Part shown: positions 36,431 to 50,410 of the stretch, in pieces
Position numbering within the stretch: position 1 is the stretch's first letter
Layout of the letters: every line of letters begins with the position of its first letter
NCBI RefSeq assembly: GCF_964340395.1
Contig: NC_135567.1
Location: 10,764,484-10,824,483, forward strand
Direction: 5' to 3'
DNA: 60,000 nucleotides
From: Glandiceps talaboti
Taxonomy: Eukaryota > Hemichordata > Enteropneusta > Spengelidae
Notes under the pieces: generated by a model
The model's database searches: none
Seen by the model: only the letters and a program-made list of their open reading frames with translations
What the model was told of the DNA's origin: nothing
Translations under genes and position numbers: made by a program

Positions 36431-36569
36431 GTTTGTTTGTTTTTTGTATCTGATCCTTAAGATAGTTTATTTGTTATTTTGAATAAGTTTCCAAGTATAG
36501 TACCTTTGAATGAGTTCGGGTTTTTTTTAATTTCCTTTTTGTATTACCTGATTTTGTCTAGGACCAGTT

Positions 36570-37790
36570 TAATCATCTTAACGACTTCATTTGTTGGTGG
36601 GTTTTTAGTAGATCTCTTATCAAAGTAACAACAACTTCACATTTAATGACAAACAATTTACGCAAACAGAGGGAACAACAATTGGTTCCAAATAGGGCAG
36701 AAACTTTGCATGCACATGGGTACATGGGAAGACGACTTACAGCGGAAAAGCCAACACAAGCCACTAGTACAATGGAGACATATCGATGACATTTGGGGAC
36801 TGTGGACACATTGAGAAAAATCATTTTTACAATACCACAAGCTAGCTAATACCATACATCCACGTATCAAAGTAGAAATGCGCCGCTCAAAGAACAGCAT
36901 AGAGTTCCTCAATGTCACAATACACATAATAGACGGACACATAGCCACGGACGTATACACCAAACCAACAGACACATTTCAATACCTCCATGCCAAATCT
37001 GACCATTCAGTCAATGTCAAGAAAGCATTACCATACACCTTAACTGTAATCCCGAAAACCATATGCTCAAAACCACAGTATTACAAAAGACAGAAAGAAA
37101 ACATAACGAGAACACACAAAGAACGAGGATACAAAGAAACCCACATCAACGCACAGATAAAGAAAGTGGACAAACTTGACTGACGACATTTAATACATCC
37201 CAAAGACGACAGCAGACCAAACAGAAACAAAGACCGTGTCATCTTCCCGATCACATATAACAGCTCGCTCCCAGATATACCAAAGATACTCACAAACAAC
37301 ATGCGCACTCTACATAAATCACAAAGATGAAAAAAAAAAGTATTCAGAAATCCACCCATGGTAGCCTGGAGAAAAGGAAGAGATATCGGCTCACAACTCG
37401 TACATAGCAAACATCACACAACAAAGAAGCAGGATCATGACCATGTGAGAGCAAACGATGCGCCATCTGCCCCTACATGGAGAAGACAGACACATTTCAA
37501 GGGCCAATTGCACAGCATTATAAACTAATACACCACATCTGCAAATCAGCAAACCTAGTGTTTGCAATACGTTGCTCACATTGAGAAACAATAGTCTATG
37601 TAGAAGAAACCAGAGATACACTATAAACAAGAATGCAGAATCACCTATCACAAATCGGGAAAAAACAATAGATATGAACCAGTACCAATTCACTTCAATG
37701 GACCATCTCACTCAATCAAACACTTCAGAATCATAGCAATTGCAAAACTCTACACACCAGTTAAAACCTACCGTCAACTACGTGAATAAA
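36570..37790 (+). pseudogene. Penelope-like element relic (RT plus GIY-YIG region)
   Basis: Reading the plus strand across several stops and frameshifts gives an RT palm remnant (QWRHIDDIWG), a thumb segment (RRSKNSIEFLNVTIH, then TDVYTKPTDTFQYLHAKSDH) and a C-terminal part (LVFAIRCSHC, then IVYVEETRDTL) matching the GIY-YIG endonuclease of Penelope-like elements. The longest open piece is 36,878-37,183. It is dead: multiple in-frame stops (for example after KVDKLD) and frame changes. It lies in the 12-kb intron after the trefoil exon, antisense to the host gene. Confidence 0.8.
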
Positions 37791-38058
37791 AAAAATGTGT
37801 ATAAAAAATAGATACACTCACCAATGGCATTAATAAAAAAACAGTAACATAGCAACCAGTAATAACCAGTACTCCACAGCTGGCTAAGTTTAATATTCAT
37901 ACCATTCCAGGACAAGAACACTAATTTTCATGACAACAACTACTGTCTTCAATTTTTAAAGTGTAACGGAACTTGATTTGTTTGACAGAACTGGAGACCA
38001 ACCGATGAAGAGGAGCCCAGTCTCTTCGAAATATTAGAGGTCAGAACTATATGGTTTA

Positions 38059-38191
<133 letters not shown>

Positions 38192-38229
38192 ATGAGGAAG
38201 TGCGAGAATGATTGAAAAAACGAACGAAT

Positions 38230-38455
38230 TAACGAACAAACTAAGTAATTAATTAATTAATTAATTAGTTAGTTAATAGATGTGTGGATGCCATTCATTT
38301 GAACGAACTAATTAATTAATTAATGGTTGGATGGCTGGATGAATGAATGAATGAATGAATGAATGAATTAACGAACAATTTAATTAATTAATTAATTAAT
38401 TAATTAATTGATTAATTAATCGACAGTTGGATGGATGGATGAATGAATGAATGTA
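38230..38455. repeat. (TTAA)n / (GAAT)n / (GGAT)n patchwork
   Basis: Short blocks of AATT, GAAT and GGAT tetramers interleaved with AACGAAC. Self-complementary TTAA blocks could form hairpins. Confidence 0.85.
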
Positions 38456-38999
38456 CACTGTGCGATTCTTAGCGGAGTTTTGTTATATTTTGCAAGTTGC
38501 CGGGATACTTTACAATTCGACAAAATATACTAGAAAGTATGTGTTCGCGTGAAATTTATATCGAATTTGTGAAATTCGCCGCCACTGAATGAATTGATTT
38601 GATTTTATACCATCAATGTACCTTTCATATCAGTACAGTGATTTTCTATTCTTCACCTAGATATTCAATTTAGTGGAGTTTTCGAGGATGTGCATGGTTT
38701 AGTGAGCTGTGCACTATAGGTAGTAGTTCATCATTTTAAATCTGATATCGAAGGGATTTTAGGGATAGCTGACCAGTAGAGCCGGGAATGAGTTCATGAG
38801 TTCTAATTTAGATGAAAGACAGAAAAAAGGGGAGAATAACGTCTCCCCAATCCCTTTCTCTAAAATAATTAAATCTTATCTCCAATTCAATTAAATCATT
38901 ATTTAGTATATTTCAAATTTGAACGTGTTCAATGTTTTATAATAGCACAGCCAAATGTTGTTGTGGCCACTATATATAACATTACAACTTTTTTGTATA

Positions 39000-39545
39000 T
39001 TTACAGAGAGACTTGTACCAATTACGAATACACTTGTAACAAAGTTGTTGAAAACTTGCTGACATTTTTAATAAACTGACTACATTTGTAATAAAATTGC
39101 TAACATTTTTAATAAACTATCGGCATTTGTAATAAAATTGCCGACATTTGTAATAAAATTTCCAACATTTTTAATAAACTAATGACATTTGAAATAAAAT
39201 TGCTGACATTTTTAATAAACTATCGGCATTTGTAATAAAATTGCCGAGATTTGTAATACAATTGCCAACATTTTTAATAAACTAATGACATTTGTAATAA
39301 CATTGCCGATATTTTAAATAAACTATCGGCATTTTTAATAAACTGACTACATTTGTAATAAAATTGCTAACATTTTTAATAAACTATCGGCATTTGTAAT
39401 AAAATTGCCGACATTTGTAATAAAATTGCCAACATTTGTAATAAACTAACAACATTTGTAATAAAATTGCCGACATTTGTAATAAACTAAGGACATTTGT
39501 TTTAACATTGCCGACATTTGTAACGACATTTGAAGTAAAACTGAC
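39000..39545. repeat. Minisatellite, about 21-bp unit, about 26 copies
   Basis: Units ACATTTGTAATAAAATTGCC alternate with ACATTTTTAATAAACTATCG, giving an about 42-bp higher-order period. Divergence between units is low. Confidence 0.85.
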
Positions 39546-40463
39546 AATAAAATGTACAATCAATGCCTCATCTTCACCAATCATAGATTTCAACAAATTA
39601 AACACCTGAATCTAAGAAACTTTATTAAAATTCCCTGTGTAATAACTTATTCTACAAGTTAAGCCAGGGAAGTTTTACGCCGTATTTAGCAACAAAAATT
39701 GATACAGAACTATATTGTTATGTATTTACTTCTATGATTCAAATCCAAAATTATTTCTTTACATATCAGAGTTTATGGTTGGTTGGCCTGTCAGACTTGT
39801 GTTAATAAAACCATCTGACAAATATTGGCAAGCGATTATGTTTCGTTTTATAAGTACAATTAGTTCACAGACCAACAGTAATCGAAACGGGAAACTGGTG
39901 TATAGACTTTGGTGAGATATAGCGATATACAGTATCCATAACACCAAGTGTCCGTAATGTATGATGTCTGAAATATTCGCCATCATGCATATTAATATTT
40001 TCAAACTCACAGATGTAGACTTATTGATATACTAACTAACTTGTTTTTAAAAATTACCGATACCAATTACTTCTCAAGCCTTACGAAGCTTTCAATTTTT
40101 GCCCCCAAATGCACCTTTAAAATGGGTTGTGAAATCGCCGTTTCCATATTTTCTAGAGAAATCAGTTTGTTGGTAGTCAACCAACCAACTAACCAACCAA
40201 CCAACACTTTGTCCGCAATGATTAAATATATATACATTCGATCATACAAGCACGAAGTGTTGATCAAGTGATGGATTGATGATGCTAGTTCGTATGTTCA
40301 CTCATCACTCAGAAGCCTTCACAATCACAAACAACTCATACATTCGCCGCTTGTACACTAGAGGAAGTTAGATTCAAGAACTAGATAAGATCAGGTTAGA
40401 AAACAGATTGAAGTTACTTTTAGCTACCCTCCATACGCCCGTCTTTCCACCCACCCGCCCGTC

Positions 40464-40630
40464 AGTCAGTCAGTCAGTCAGTCAGTCAGTCAGTCAGTCA
40501 GTCAGTCAGTCAGTCAGTCAGTTATTCATTCATTCATTCATTCATTCATTCATTCATTCATTCATTCATTCAGTCAACCAACCAACCAACCAACCAACCA
40601 ACCAACCAACCAACCAACCAACCAACCAAA
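40464..40630. repeat. (CAGT)n-(ATTC)n-(AACC)n compound microsatellite
   Basis: Three abutting tetranucleotide arrays with sharp boundaries (GTTATTCATT and TTCAGTCAACC at the joints). Confidence 0.95.
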
Positions 40631-41854
40631 CAGTTATCTTTTGACAAAGTCAATTTAACAACACGTCCGCCAATGATCACAGAGATATGTGTCTCGGTAT
40701 TTGTCAATTGCCAATTAAAGTCTCAATATTGTGAAGTAGTTAGCTGTAACATGGTGACTTCAAGCTAATTCATTTTCATTGACTATGTGGAGCCACGGAC
40801 AAAGAAGAAACGTGTCTGTGGTGGATAGCACATGCTCAAAATCCACCAACGCACAGGCATTAAGCTAAATCACATAGGGAAATAACGTGAAACGTATACG
40901 AATGTGTGAAAAGTCTGGAAATTACCGATACAATATTATGCATTTGACGTGAACTCTCAAGTCTCGAAAAAAACAGCTTGGTAAACTCTTCTTTCAACAT
41001 CCACGAGTTGATCAATCGACTGATGTTGATTGAATCCTTCTAATAAAAACTACAGAAACAACATGAGTACTGGTACATCTAAATAGAAATTTCCTGTTGA
41101 AAGTATGTTTTTCAGTATAAAATGTTTTGATATTTTAATTGCAAGTTTAGCTTGTGTTTTCAATATTGTACAAATTTATTATAAGACATGTCGTTCATTT
41201 TTTAACTTTGGTGAAGTTTGGTCCAACGAAGGAATTATGTTGTCTGTCCGTCAGTTTTAAATGACACGACCCCTTACCAACTTGCAGAGCGATATTGAAG
41301 TCAAAACCGATAACATACTACCAATACGGTTTATATTATCCTCTGTTTGAGCACCATAACCTCGTGTCAAAGGACCCAAGTACGTCGAGAATTTTATGCA
41401 AATATGTTTACGGTAAACACATTAAGCGAATGCCTCTCAATTGATCAATATCACACAAAATAAGTTGTATTGCACCACAAAAATTAATCGTTCAATCATC
41501 CAATCATATAATAAATCAATCAATAAATCGATCTCAATCGATTGATCAATTAACTATATGCTCGCCAACCCTGTGGTACTGATCACATAAAACCTGCCCT
41601 CTATGGCAAAATATTTGTAGCAAACACATAATGACCTCATTGCATTAATGGCTAATTTGTCATTTATCATGTTTCTGTTATTTGATGTTTTTAGTTTTTG
41701 TTTTGTTTCTCAATCCTCAAAATAATCATGATTTGAAAATCAGGTGAAAAGAAGAATTTATAATTTTATTTTGTCACGTGATCTAATCCAAATATGGCCC
41801 AGACGACGAGAATCAGTATGGCGTCAACCAAGAGTAACATGACAATTCCTTACC
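40631..41854. other. Intron sequence, nothing recognised
   Basis: No ORF, tandem repeat or inverted ends seen. Confidence 0.5.
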
Positions 41855-43014
<1,160 letters not shown>

Positions 43015-43298
43015 AAATGTTACAGTTCAATGTTACAGTTCCAGCTTCACGCATGCATTAATAATTACGCTCGGTTGCAAGACTTTGCTTGTCTGGCACA
43101 TGCTATTATACTCTATATTATAATCTACACAATCAAAGTTAGGTATCCTTTACTACAAGTTAAAGAATACATAGTTATGTCTTTTTTTGAGGAATACAAT
43201 GGTGGACTCTCTAAAATAGAGGAATGCAAATTGACAAACCTGGTCCAAATAACACCTGTTGTACACATAGAAATTGTAAGCAAGTTACTAGTAGTTGT

Positions 43299-43301
<3 letters not shown>

Positions 43302-43378
<77 letters not shown>
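43302..43378. repeat. (TCAA)n microsatellite
   Basis: About 19 uninterrupted units. Confidence 0.95.
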
Positions 43379-43382
<4 letters not shown>

Positions 43383-44274
43383 AATTTGTATATGAAATAA
43401 TCCAATAGGACATAATGTTTTATGGCGCTGAACAGGAACAATAGTAGATCAATCTAAAAAGTTAGATAAAGCTCTTGTAAACAGGCGTGTCTTGATGTCC
43501 TTCTTGACCTTTTAAACCATACTTTGGACTAATAGTCTGTTAGTAGATTAACCAAATAGTCCAGTTGCCAGAGGTGGTTTTGGGGGGTTAACCTTGCAAT
43601 GTGAGTTATATGATATTTTTTTCCAGATTCCACCTCAGAAAGGTGTCCTGTTAGCATATCTGACGGGTGCCACTCGCGCAGCCCTGGGCATTTTGTTATA
43701 TCGCGAGAAAACCGAAATACCATGTATTGTTATGGGTAAACACATGTTTTGGTAGGCTTAATACGTACTGCCTATAAAACCATCTCAAAGTTACTTAAAC
43801 GTCATATTTACATGTTACACACTGTATACTATGAATAATCAGTCAATTACGAATATTTTGTCAAACGTTTTGGATATTAAAATATAATTAGGCCAAACGT
43901 CAACAAAATGACGCCATTGTCAGTTGTTATGACTTATACGTAGTGACTGTGTTTTCTGTGTATTTTGTGGGGACATCCATGTATCATCTAGATTTTATTT
44001 ATCAAATCAGGTTATGACACCAGTTACAATTATTATCCAAAACTTTTGACAAAATCTTTGTAATCCCATCGAGAGTTTCTCCCGTGTGATTTTACTACAG
44101 AGATATACTATCCACTCCACTCCGCGCAGTTACAAGCACTGCTTTTGTAATGCCTCAGAAACTCTGCTGCGCACAGGGGTAGATAAGAAATCTTACAATC
44201 TTAGATACAGTATTCCAAATTGGCCGATGAGAGCTCGTTTTCGTCAAGATGCAAGAGGTGTTTCAGAAACTTAC

Positions 44275-44415
44275 GTGTAGATGACTTCTTATAGCATTTG
44301 TCGTTCATAGGGTCAAAGCAACAGTCAACGTTTTGACAGGAATCCGGTGAAGGCATTCCACTTTCTTGTATGATGCATAACTCCCTCTCATTGGGTATTA
44401 TCATACAAAGGTCAT
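44275..44415 (-). CDS. Mosaic gene exon: P-type trefoil domain
   Basis: This is a 141-bp exon, acceptor CTCTCTGTGCAG, donor GTAAGT, phase 1 both sides. The product DDLCMIIPNERELC...DSC...DCCFD...KCY carries the trefoil signature: six cysteines with the CCFD core and the P-x-x-R before Cys2. Trefoil modules are extracellular, disulfide-locked and often bind carbohydrates or mucins. It follows the signal peptide directly, so it would be the N-terminal module of the mature protein. Confidence 0.8.
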
Positions 44416-45789
44416 CTGCACAGAGAGGTGTAAATAACATTATGTGTTAGTTGAAGTGAATATAGCTGCAGTAATTGTAGCTTTGTTTTTGGTTACAATG
44501 CTTGTCATGCTAGTTCATATTTTATGTTGTTGTGACGCCATTTTCGCTATATGTTTTCTCTTACAGGGTTTGCAAACCAAACAAAGCTATCATTCTGTTA
44601 AAAAGGATGGGTAAAATCTCTCTGCAGATACTCTCATAGTTTTCTCATAAAAATAGTCAATTCACTAGCTTCAATACCAACGTTCACTACGTAAATACGC
44701 GAATCGGTTCATTTTTATGTAAAGTTCGAAACGGCAACACATACTCCGAAACACATCACAGGAATCCTACTCGACAGTCTATTACGATATCGTGCTATTG
44801 CATGGTGCATGCCCGATATCGGTCAACATGTCCACATAATTGAACATGTTAGCTGAAAGGTCGAGAATGTAGTACGCCACTTGAAAATAACACTGAGGAA
44901 GCATTAATTTGAGCGAGAACGACGCAGTTATAATCAGAGACATGGGATATGCTCGACTTTCAAAGAGGGGAAGGATATTGTCTTACAAAAACACGGTTTA
45001 AAATTGTGTTCATGATCCTGAACATATTTTGAATGGGAGCTTACACTCGGCGATCTGTAGCGGTTGTAGCGTATCACCGAGAGCGACGTTGTGACGCCGC
45101 TACAGTACCTCATCTCAAGTGAACCCTGCAGTTCAATAGTCACAATTTAGAATTCATGGTTTTCACTTTTATAAAATTGTCAAAATGATAAAGTTGTTTC
45201 CCCACTCTTCGCATTTATCTGTAATATTCCTATTTCAGGTTATTATTTTCTTGACATTTAATGATATTTACCTGAACAAGTGTCGATTATGAGATAAATT
45301 ACTTAGTTTTTATTAAATGAATAGTTGAAGATTTGATTATGTGTCTAACAGCATTTTAATATAACTGTTCAGCAACAAATCAAATTTGTCGAATGAGTTA
45401 CTATTGAGCAGCACTTCAATTGGTGAACAAATTATAATATTTTCAAGGCTTAAGCTAATGGACAACTAAAATGCTAATATTTTTGTGAGCAATCTTTTGA
45501 TTAATTGGTATGACCTGCTGAATCCATTGTTTAGTTTCAAACATGCATTAAATCCGTTAGCTCACCTAATATAGAGAACCAAAATACAACATGACAAATA
45601 AAATGTTAAAAAATTATTTGTATTTACAGTGAATAAAGGGTAAAAAGGTTTAACTTTGGAAAGTGTCGAAAAAAAAGAATGTTGTGATCAAATGATGTTT
45701 GTATAAAGCTACATCGTACAGTTGTTGAGTAATCTTACATGCTCACCCTTTGTCTCATTTCTTTGCTACCAATTGTTAAAAGTAAATTT
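44416..45789. other. First intron of the mosaic gene, nothing recognised
   Basis: AT-rich. The open frame at 44,934-45,143 has no support. 46,081-46,952 is likewise empty. Confidence 0.45.
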
Positions 45790-46080
45790 AAAAGTCCACA
45801 GTCCTGTTAAAACGAGGGTACACAATTTACCACCTTCATTTTTGCCTACTACAAAATAAATGTTATCAGTAGGCATCCCCAGTACTAGTAACATGGAGGT
45901 GCACTATATAACACTTTCATTCTTTGCCTACATTCATGTTGTTTCAGTAAACGACACCAGACATCCAAAGTACTAGCAAAATGAGGGTGCACACCTGAAG
46001 ACCACACTTCTTTGCCAAGTAAAGCATTGTGTCAGCAGTCAAAAATATACATCGGCAGGCCAGATAAAATGGAGTTGTAC
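45790..46080. repeat. Diverged tandem repeat, about three 85-90-bp units
   Basis: Recurring CCAGTACTAGTAACATGGAG / CAAAGTACTAGCAAAATGAG / GTTAAAACGAGGGTACAC followed by CTTTGCC(T/A)A. No coding potential. Confidence 0.5.
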
Positions 46081-47159
46081 ATTTAGACTTGTTTCAGGCT
46101 GTAGCAAGATCTTTACAGAATTTTGAATATAGACTTTCAGCATGGGTCAAGGAAAATATTATTTCCATGGAAGCACAAACCGGTTTTCGAATGTGTTACT
46201 TAACTGTGACCAACATTTTTGTGTTCAATCTTTCGTTCAAAAGTACATTCCTGTTAAAGGAGGTCGTGTTTATGTATTTTTTTAGATTTCTCTTAAACAA
46301 TTCATAGGATTAATTGTGTTTTGTTGAGGTATAGACTTACTTCTGTCGGTATTCATGACAAAATATTGAATGTTTTAAGGTCAAGTTATTTGCTGGAGTC
46401 ATATGTACATTGTAAAAGTGACTTTAAATTAACTAAGTTATAGACAAAACGTTAGTTTAGCTGAGTTTCGCTGCTCGACTCCTAAATTTGAACATTGCGG
46501 TAGGCCGCCACCTTCAACAACATGTATCGCAGAGATTTAGTTTGTATTGTAAAACGAAATTAACAATATACTTGTTCTCGAAGATGAATATATTTTTTTA
46601 TTTATCTGTCCACTTTATGTTGAACTTAGAATAACCCCTTTTTTAAAAGCACACAGAAGAACAAATCCAACCGTTTACAGTCTAGTCCATTTAATATCAT
46701 CCTAGGATCAGACCACCATTAAAAAGCTGTCTGTATATCTTCTTAAATCTTTCAAGTTGTGAGAAACAGTAGACACATGAGGTGTTTCTGTAGAGTTTAT
46801 TCATACAGATATAGTTTTTTCCAAAATATTTCGTTTTATGTAAATTTTGTATTTCTGTTACAGTTATTGTGGATAGTTGATTTGTACGATTGGCTGAGGC
46901 CTTGTAGTAGATTTCAATAAACTTAAATCTAAACCTAAAGTAAAGTCAGGATTGTAATTCATTATAAACTATTGAAATGTATTTCCGATGGAATAAAAAT
47001 GAATTTTAGTATAATAAATGTAATGAGGTTTAATGAAATTTTACAAACTGTAAGATATCAGTTCTGTGATGGTATATCCAAGTGATATTAATTTAGTGTA
47101 AAATTATAACCAATTGCCAGGAAACGAAGCTAACATAGACCAGAATACATTGGTTTTAG

Positions 47160-47311
47160 TTTTCTTCTGGAAATATACATACTGTCAGTAGAAGAAACGT
47201 CAAACTCCTGACAGTCAACGAATGTTGTCTTTAAAAAATGCCGAAAATCACAATACAAAATACTTCAAATGTCGTCTTCATCTCGTATTTTCTTAACTTA
47301 ACAGACATAAC
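47160..47311 (-). pseudogene. Duplicated first exon, frameshifted
   Basis: The minus strand reads MSVKL...FEVFCIVIFGIF and aligns with exon 1 at 49,959-50,085. A single base is missing after GGCATT (GGCATTTTTTAAAG against GGTATTTTCTTGAAG), which brings TAA into frame at once. The rest of the exon and a donor-like GTATGT still match. As it stands it cannot supply the signal peptide, although its promoter could still be active. This is a broken duplicate rather than an alternative start. Confidence 0.7.
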
Positions 47312-47632
47312 CAGTCGGTTGCTTGTTCTGACTAACAAACTAACGAACTGAGAACCACACCCTTTAAAAAATACGTGACATCTGGTGCTTTTTACAAATA
47401 GCTTTATTTTGCGAGTTCAGACAATGATAATACCGCTCGCGATGGAGCCCATCGATATTTAAATGAGATCTTAAGATCATAGTCTGGTCATGTAAGTGGA
47501 TATTTTTTAAAGAAACCTGTGCCTACTAACTGTTGTCCTAGTTTGTCCCTTTTGTTTGTTTTTAAGTGTATGTAATCTCGCAAAAAAGATTCTATTGGGT
47601 ATTACTAACACATTTAAGAAATAAATAATATG

Positions 47633-47823
47633 ACAGAACTCCATGGCCTCGCAATGGACGGTAGGGCATACGGAAGATATTTTCATGGTTGATTCATTTT
47701 ATTCTGCCGCGTATTCTCACGAGCGAAAGCGAGTGAAAATACAGCAGAATAAACCGAATCACGAGTGAAAATAAATTCTGTATGCCCTACCGTCCATTGC
47801 GAGGCAATGGGGTTCTGTTATTA
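47633..47823. mobile_element. Foldback element in duplication copy B
   Basis: CTCGCAATGGACGGTAGGGC and GCCCTACCGTCCATTGCGAG are perfect inverted arms. The inner arms GATTCATTTTATTCTG and CAGAATAAACCGAATC also pair. It lies about 330 bp upstream of the broken first exon. Confidence 0.75.
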
Positions 47824-48229
47824 TTACATATGTACTCCAAAAACGCAATAAACTGCAGGTGGGAAGGGCGAACAACATATTCGCATTAATATGTATCAGA
47901 TCACCAGCTCATGTCATTCAGGTCAGGCAGAGGTCAGACAAGTAAATTTTGAGCGATGATTGGTTGTCAACAACAATAAGTATTGATATGCAAATTACGT
48001 GTTGACCTGCCTTCGCTAGCTAGCTGAGCTCCGCTGTGAGTCATTCACAAAACCAATCAGAAGAAATGAATACACGATTATTTTTGAAGTAGAAACAGAT
48101 ACATTACAATAGCGTGGTATTCTTAGTGTCCTATATAATAGTAATTCAGCAAAAACTTTCAAAATGTACAATATTATAAAAGTTAGTCTTCATCAGAATC
48201 GGAAAAGATTACGGATTGTCTGCAGCGTT

Positions 48230-48535
48230 TTATAATGTAAGCACACTGACTAGAACTTTGGCAGAGCTGTTTCCGGCGACATGAAATGTGAAATTGAAAG
48301 ATCCACCGCTAATATGTGTTTTCAAAACATTCCACATAATTGTAGGAATTGATTGACTGCGTTCTAGCTGGTTGATGGTCCTGAGAACGATGTCATCGGT
48401 GGTCGTAGACGCTGGCGCGTGCTTCGGGTCAGTTTTATTTTGTTGTTGATTATAAAATTCACTTTCAGAAAGTTCAAAGTAATTCAAATTAAACAAATCG
48501 TTTCTATGTTCAGAATCAACCGAAGTATCTTCCAT
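48230..48535 (-). CDS. Small hypothetical ORF (101 aa), possibly transposon-derived
   Basis: A true ATG at 48,535 opens a 101-codon frame with an acidic N-terminus (MEDTSVDSEHRNDLFNLNYF), a Gln/Asn-rich middle and a C-terminal SGGSFNFTFHV stretch. No hydrophobic segment or cysteine motif. It lies between the two promoter duplications, in the same direction as the genes. The layout recalls N-terminal parts of proteins from domesticated or Crypton-type elements, but I cannot assign it. Confidence 0.3.
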   Translation of the reverse strand: MEDTSVDSEHRNDLFNLNYFELSESEFYNQQQNKTDPKHAPASTTTDDIVLRTINQLERSQSIPTIMWNVLKTHISGGSFNFTFHVAGNSSAKVLVSVLTL

Positions 48536-49164
48536 ATAGCAATATTATCATGATGTAATGTAGTGGTCGCCGGCAATATTTACTAACATAAAGTAGTTCG
48601 AAAAGTTGTTTAGTCATTTGCATAATCAACAGTGAAAATACCTTGCTAATTTGCATAGTTATTTGATAGCTAAGGCACTGATTTGCATAATTATTTGATA
48701 CCTCAGAACTTGCGATGGTCGAGAAAAATAGTGAAATACCTTATGAACCAACAAAACATTGTTCAAAAAGTGTGTAACAACATGAAAGACTTTTGGATCT
48801 ATTTTATCTCAATTTATCTCATTTGCATAGCCATCACTGAAAATACCGGTTTTATTTTTGACTGTTTATCAACGAACACAATTGTACATATGTAATGAAA
48901 TAAAGTAAGCAACTTTGTGCCATATTTTCACTAGAGAGAGAATATTTTCATGTTCATAAAAATGTAGATTTGTTTATTACAAATAACATAATTGGTACAA
49001 ATGGTATTTGATGTTAAAAGGATTTACTGGTGAATGACAATTATTGATAATCTATTAATGGTTTGGTTTCAATTATACTATACTGAAGGAGTCAGAAAAC
49101 CATAATAACCATTGTCCACGTTGTGAGTAAAACCCACTAACTTCTGTTAATGAGGCCATATCTG

Positions 49165-49560
49165 TGCAAGAAGTCAGTCATGCAATCGAAATGTGTGGCA
49201 ATGGTAAGGGTCTTTTCCCGGATGGTTTTGTTGTTGTTGAGTTTGTTTACAGGTTTTTTTAGTTTATATGCAATATTGAAAAAAATACAAGGTTGTATGC
49301 TAAGTCCTCTCTTGTTTTCCTTATTTAGACATGAATTATCAAGGTACATGGATACAAATGAATCTGAGGTAATTTATGTAAATAAGGATTTCCTATCAAT
49401 TAGTATTCTTATGTATGTAGATGACATTGCTGACACAGCTAATTTGCCTATTTGTACACAGTTTAGAATAACCCATCTCGAACGATTTTATAAGCAATGA
49501 CAAATGGAAGCAAATTTCTCAAAATAAAAAAAATATGGTTTCAGAAAGGGTTGATTCCTT
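49165..49560 (+). pseudogene. LINE reverse transcriptase fragment
   Basis: The plus-strand frame has IQGCMLSPLLFSLFRHELSRYM, ILMYVDDIADTAN and a partial thumb ending in a stop. This matches RT motifs with the catalytic Y-x-D-D box (here YVDD). It is truncated on both sides and disrupted after about 49,500. Confidence 0.75.
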
Positions 49561-49958
49561 AGGACATATGAAAATGGTTATTTGTAAACAAGGCAATTGA
49601 AGTTGTTAAACAACATAACTAGCTTGGTTTATTAATTTTGTAACGTTTGTCATTGACACCAGCTAAAACGAATTTTTATCTTAGTTGTTTTAATTCTTAT
49701 ATTTTAATAGGGGATGAACAACGATTCTAATTCATCATAAACCATTGAAATCAATTCCAATAAAACAAACACGAATTTAAATATGATCAATTTAATATGG
49801 TTTAAGGAAAGTCTTTTGGAACAGTACGTTTTTTTTCAGTAAGTTTTTGGAACGTAAGCACAAGTGATGTTAAGTTAATGTAAAATTATGATGAATTACT
49901 AAGAAAAGAAGAAACAGGGACCAGATGGCGATTTGTTTTCTTCCGGAAATATACGTAC

Positions 49959-50085
49959 CGTCATTAGTAGAAACGCCAAACTCCTGACATTCGACGAATG
50001 CTGTCTTCAAGAAAATACCGAAAACCACAATACCAAACACATTGAAGGTCCTCTTCTTCTCGTCCATGTTTAACTTAACAGACAT
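49959..50085 (-). CDS. Mosaic gene exon 1: signal peptide
   Basis: ATG at 50,085 begins a 42-codon exon ending in a GTACGT donor, phase 1. After a charged start (MDEKKR, with a possible inner ATG seven codons in) comes a hydrophobic core (FNVFGIVVFGIF) and a likely cleavage site near VEC-QE. The phase-1 end joins the trefoil exon to read STND-DDLC. An almost identical first exon at 47,160-47,300 is frameshifted, so this copy is the intact one. It directs the protein into the secretory pathway. Confidence 0.8.
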
Positions 50086-50260
50086 GACACTTGTGTGCTT
50101 GTCTGGCTAATAAACTGACAATCAGAGAACCGCACCCTTTAAAACAAGTGACATCTGGAGCTTTTTAAAAATAGCTTTTTTGCGACTTCTCTAAGGCGAT
50201 TTCCAATGATATAATCGCTCGCAATGGCACTCATCGATTATTAAAAGAGATCCTAAGATC
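50086..50260 (-). promoter_or_regulatory. Putative core promoter and 5' UTR of the mosaic gene
   Basis: Upstream of the signal-peptide ATG lie two A/T-rich TATA-like runs (TATTTTTAAAAAGC and TTTTAAAGGG), and both are conserved in the duplicated copy at 47,340-47,410. Conservation of this stretch with exon 1 in both copies suggests that promoter and first exon moved together. No start site can be placed from sequence alone. Confidence 0.3.
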
Positions 50261-50410
50261 GTAGTCTGGTCATGTAAGTGGATATTTTTTAAAGAACGCT
50301 GTGCCTATTTACTGTTGTCCTAATTTATTCCTTTTATTTGTTTTAAAGTGTATGTAATCTCGAAAAAAGGTTCTATTGGGTAATACTAACACATTTAAGA
50401 AATAAATAAT

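Larger units (their letters stand above)
46953..47891. repeat. Segmental duplication copy B (promoter plus exon 1 region)
   Basis: About 940 bp is collinear with 49,727-50,665, from an ATTGAAAT-rich start to a shared end GAAGGGCGAACAACATATTC. Divergence is visible throughout, with small indels. It contains the broken first exon and a foldback element. The offset between copies is about 2.77 kb. Confidence 0.85.

Noticed and set aside
39000-39545. CRISPR-like array
   Set aside because: Units are contiguous with no unique spacers and the DNA is eukaryotic. It is a minisatellite.
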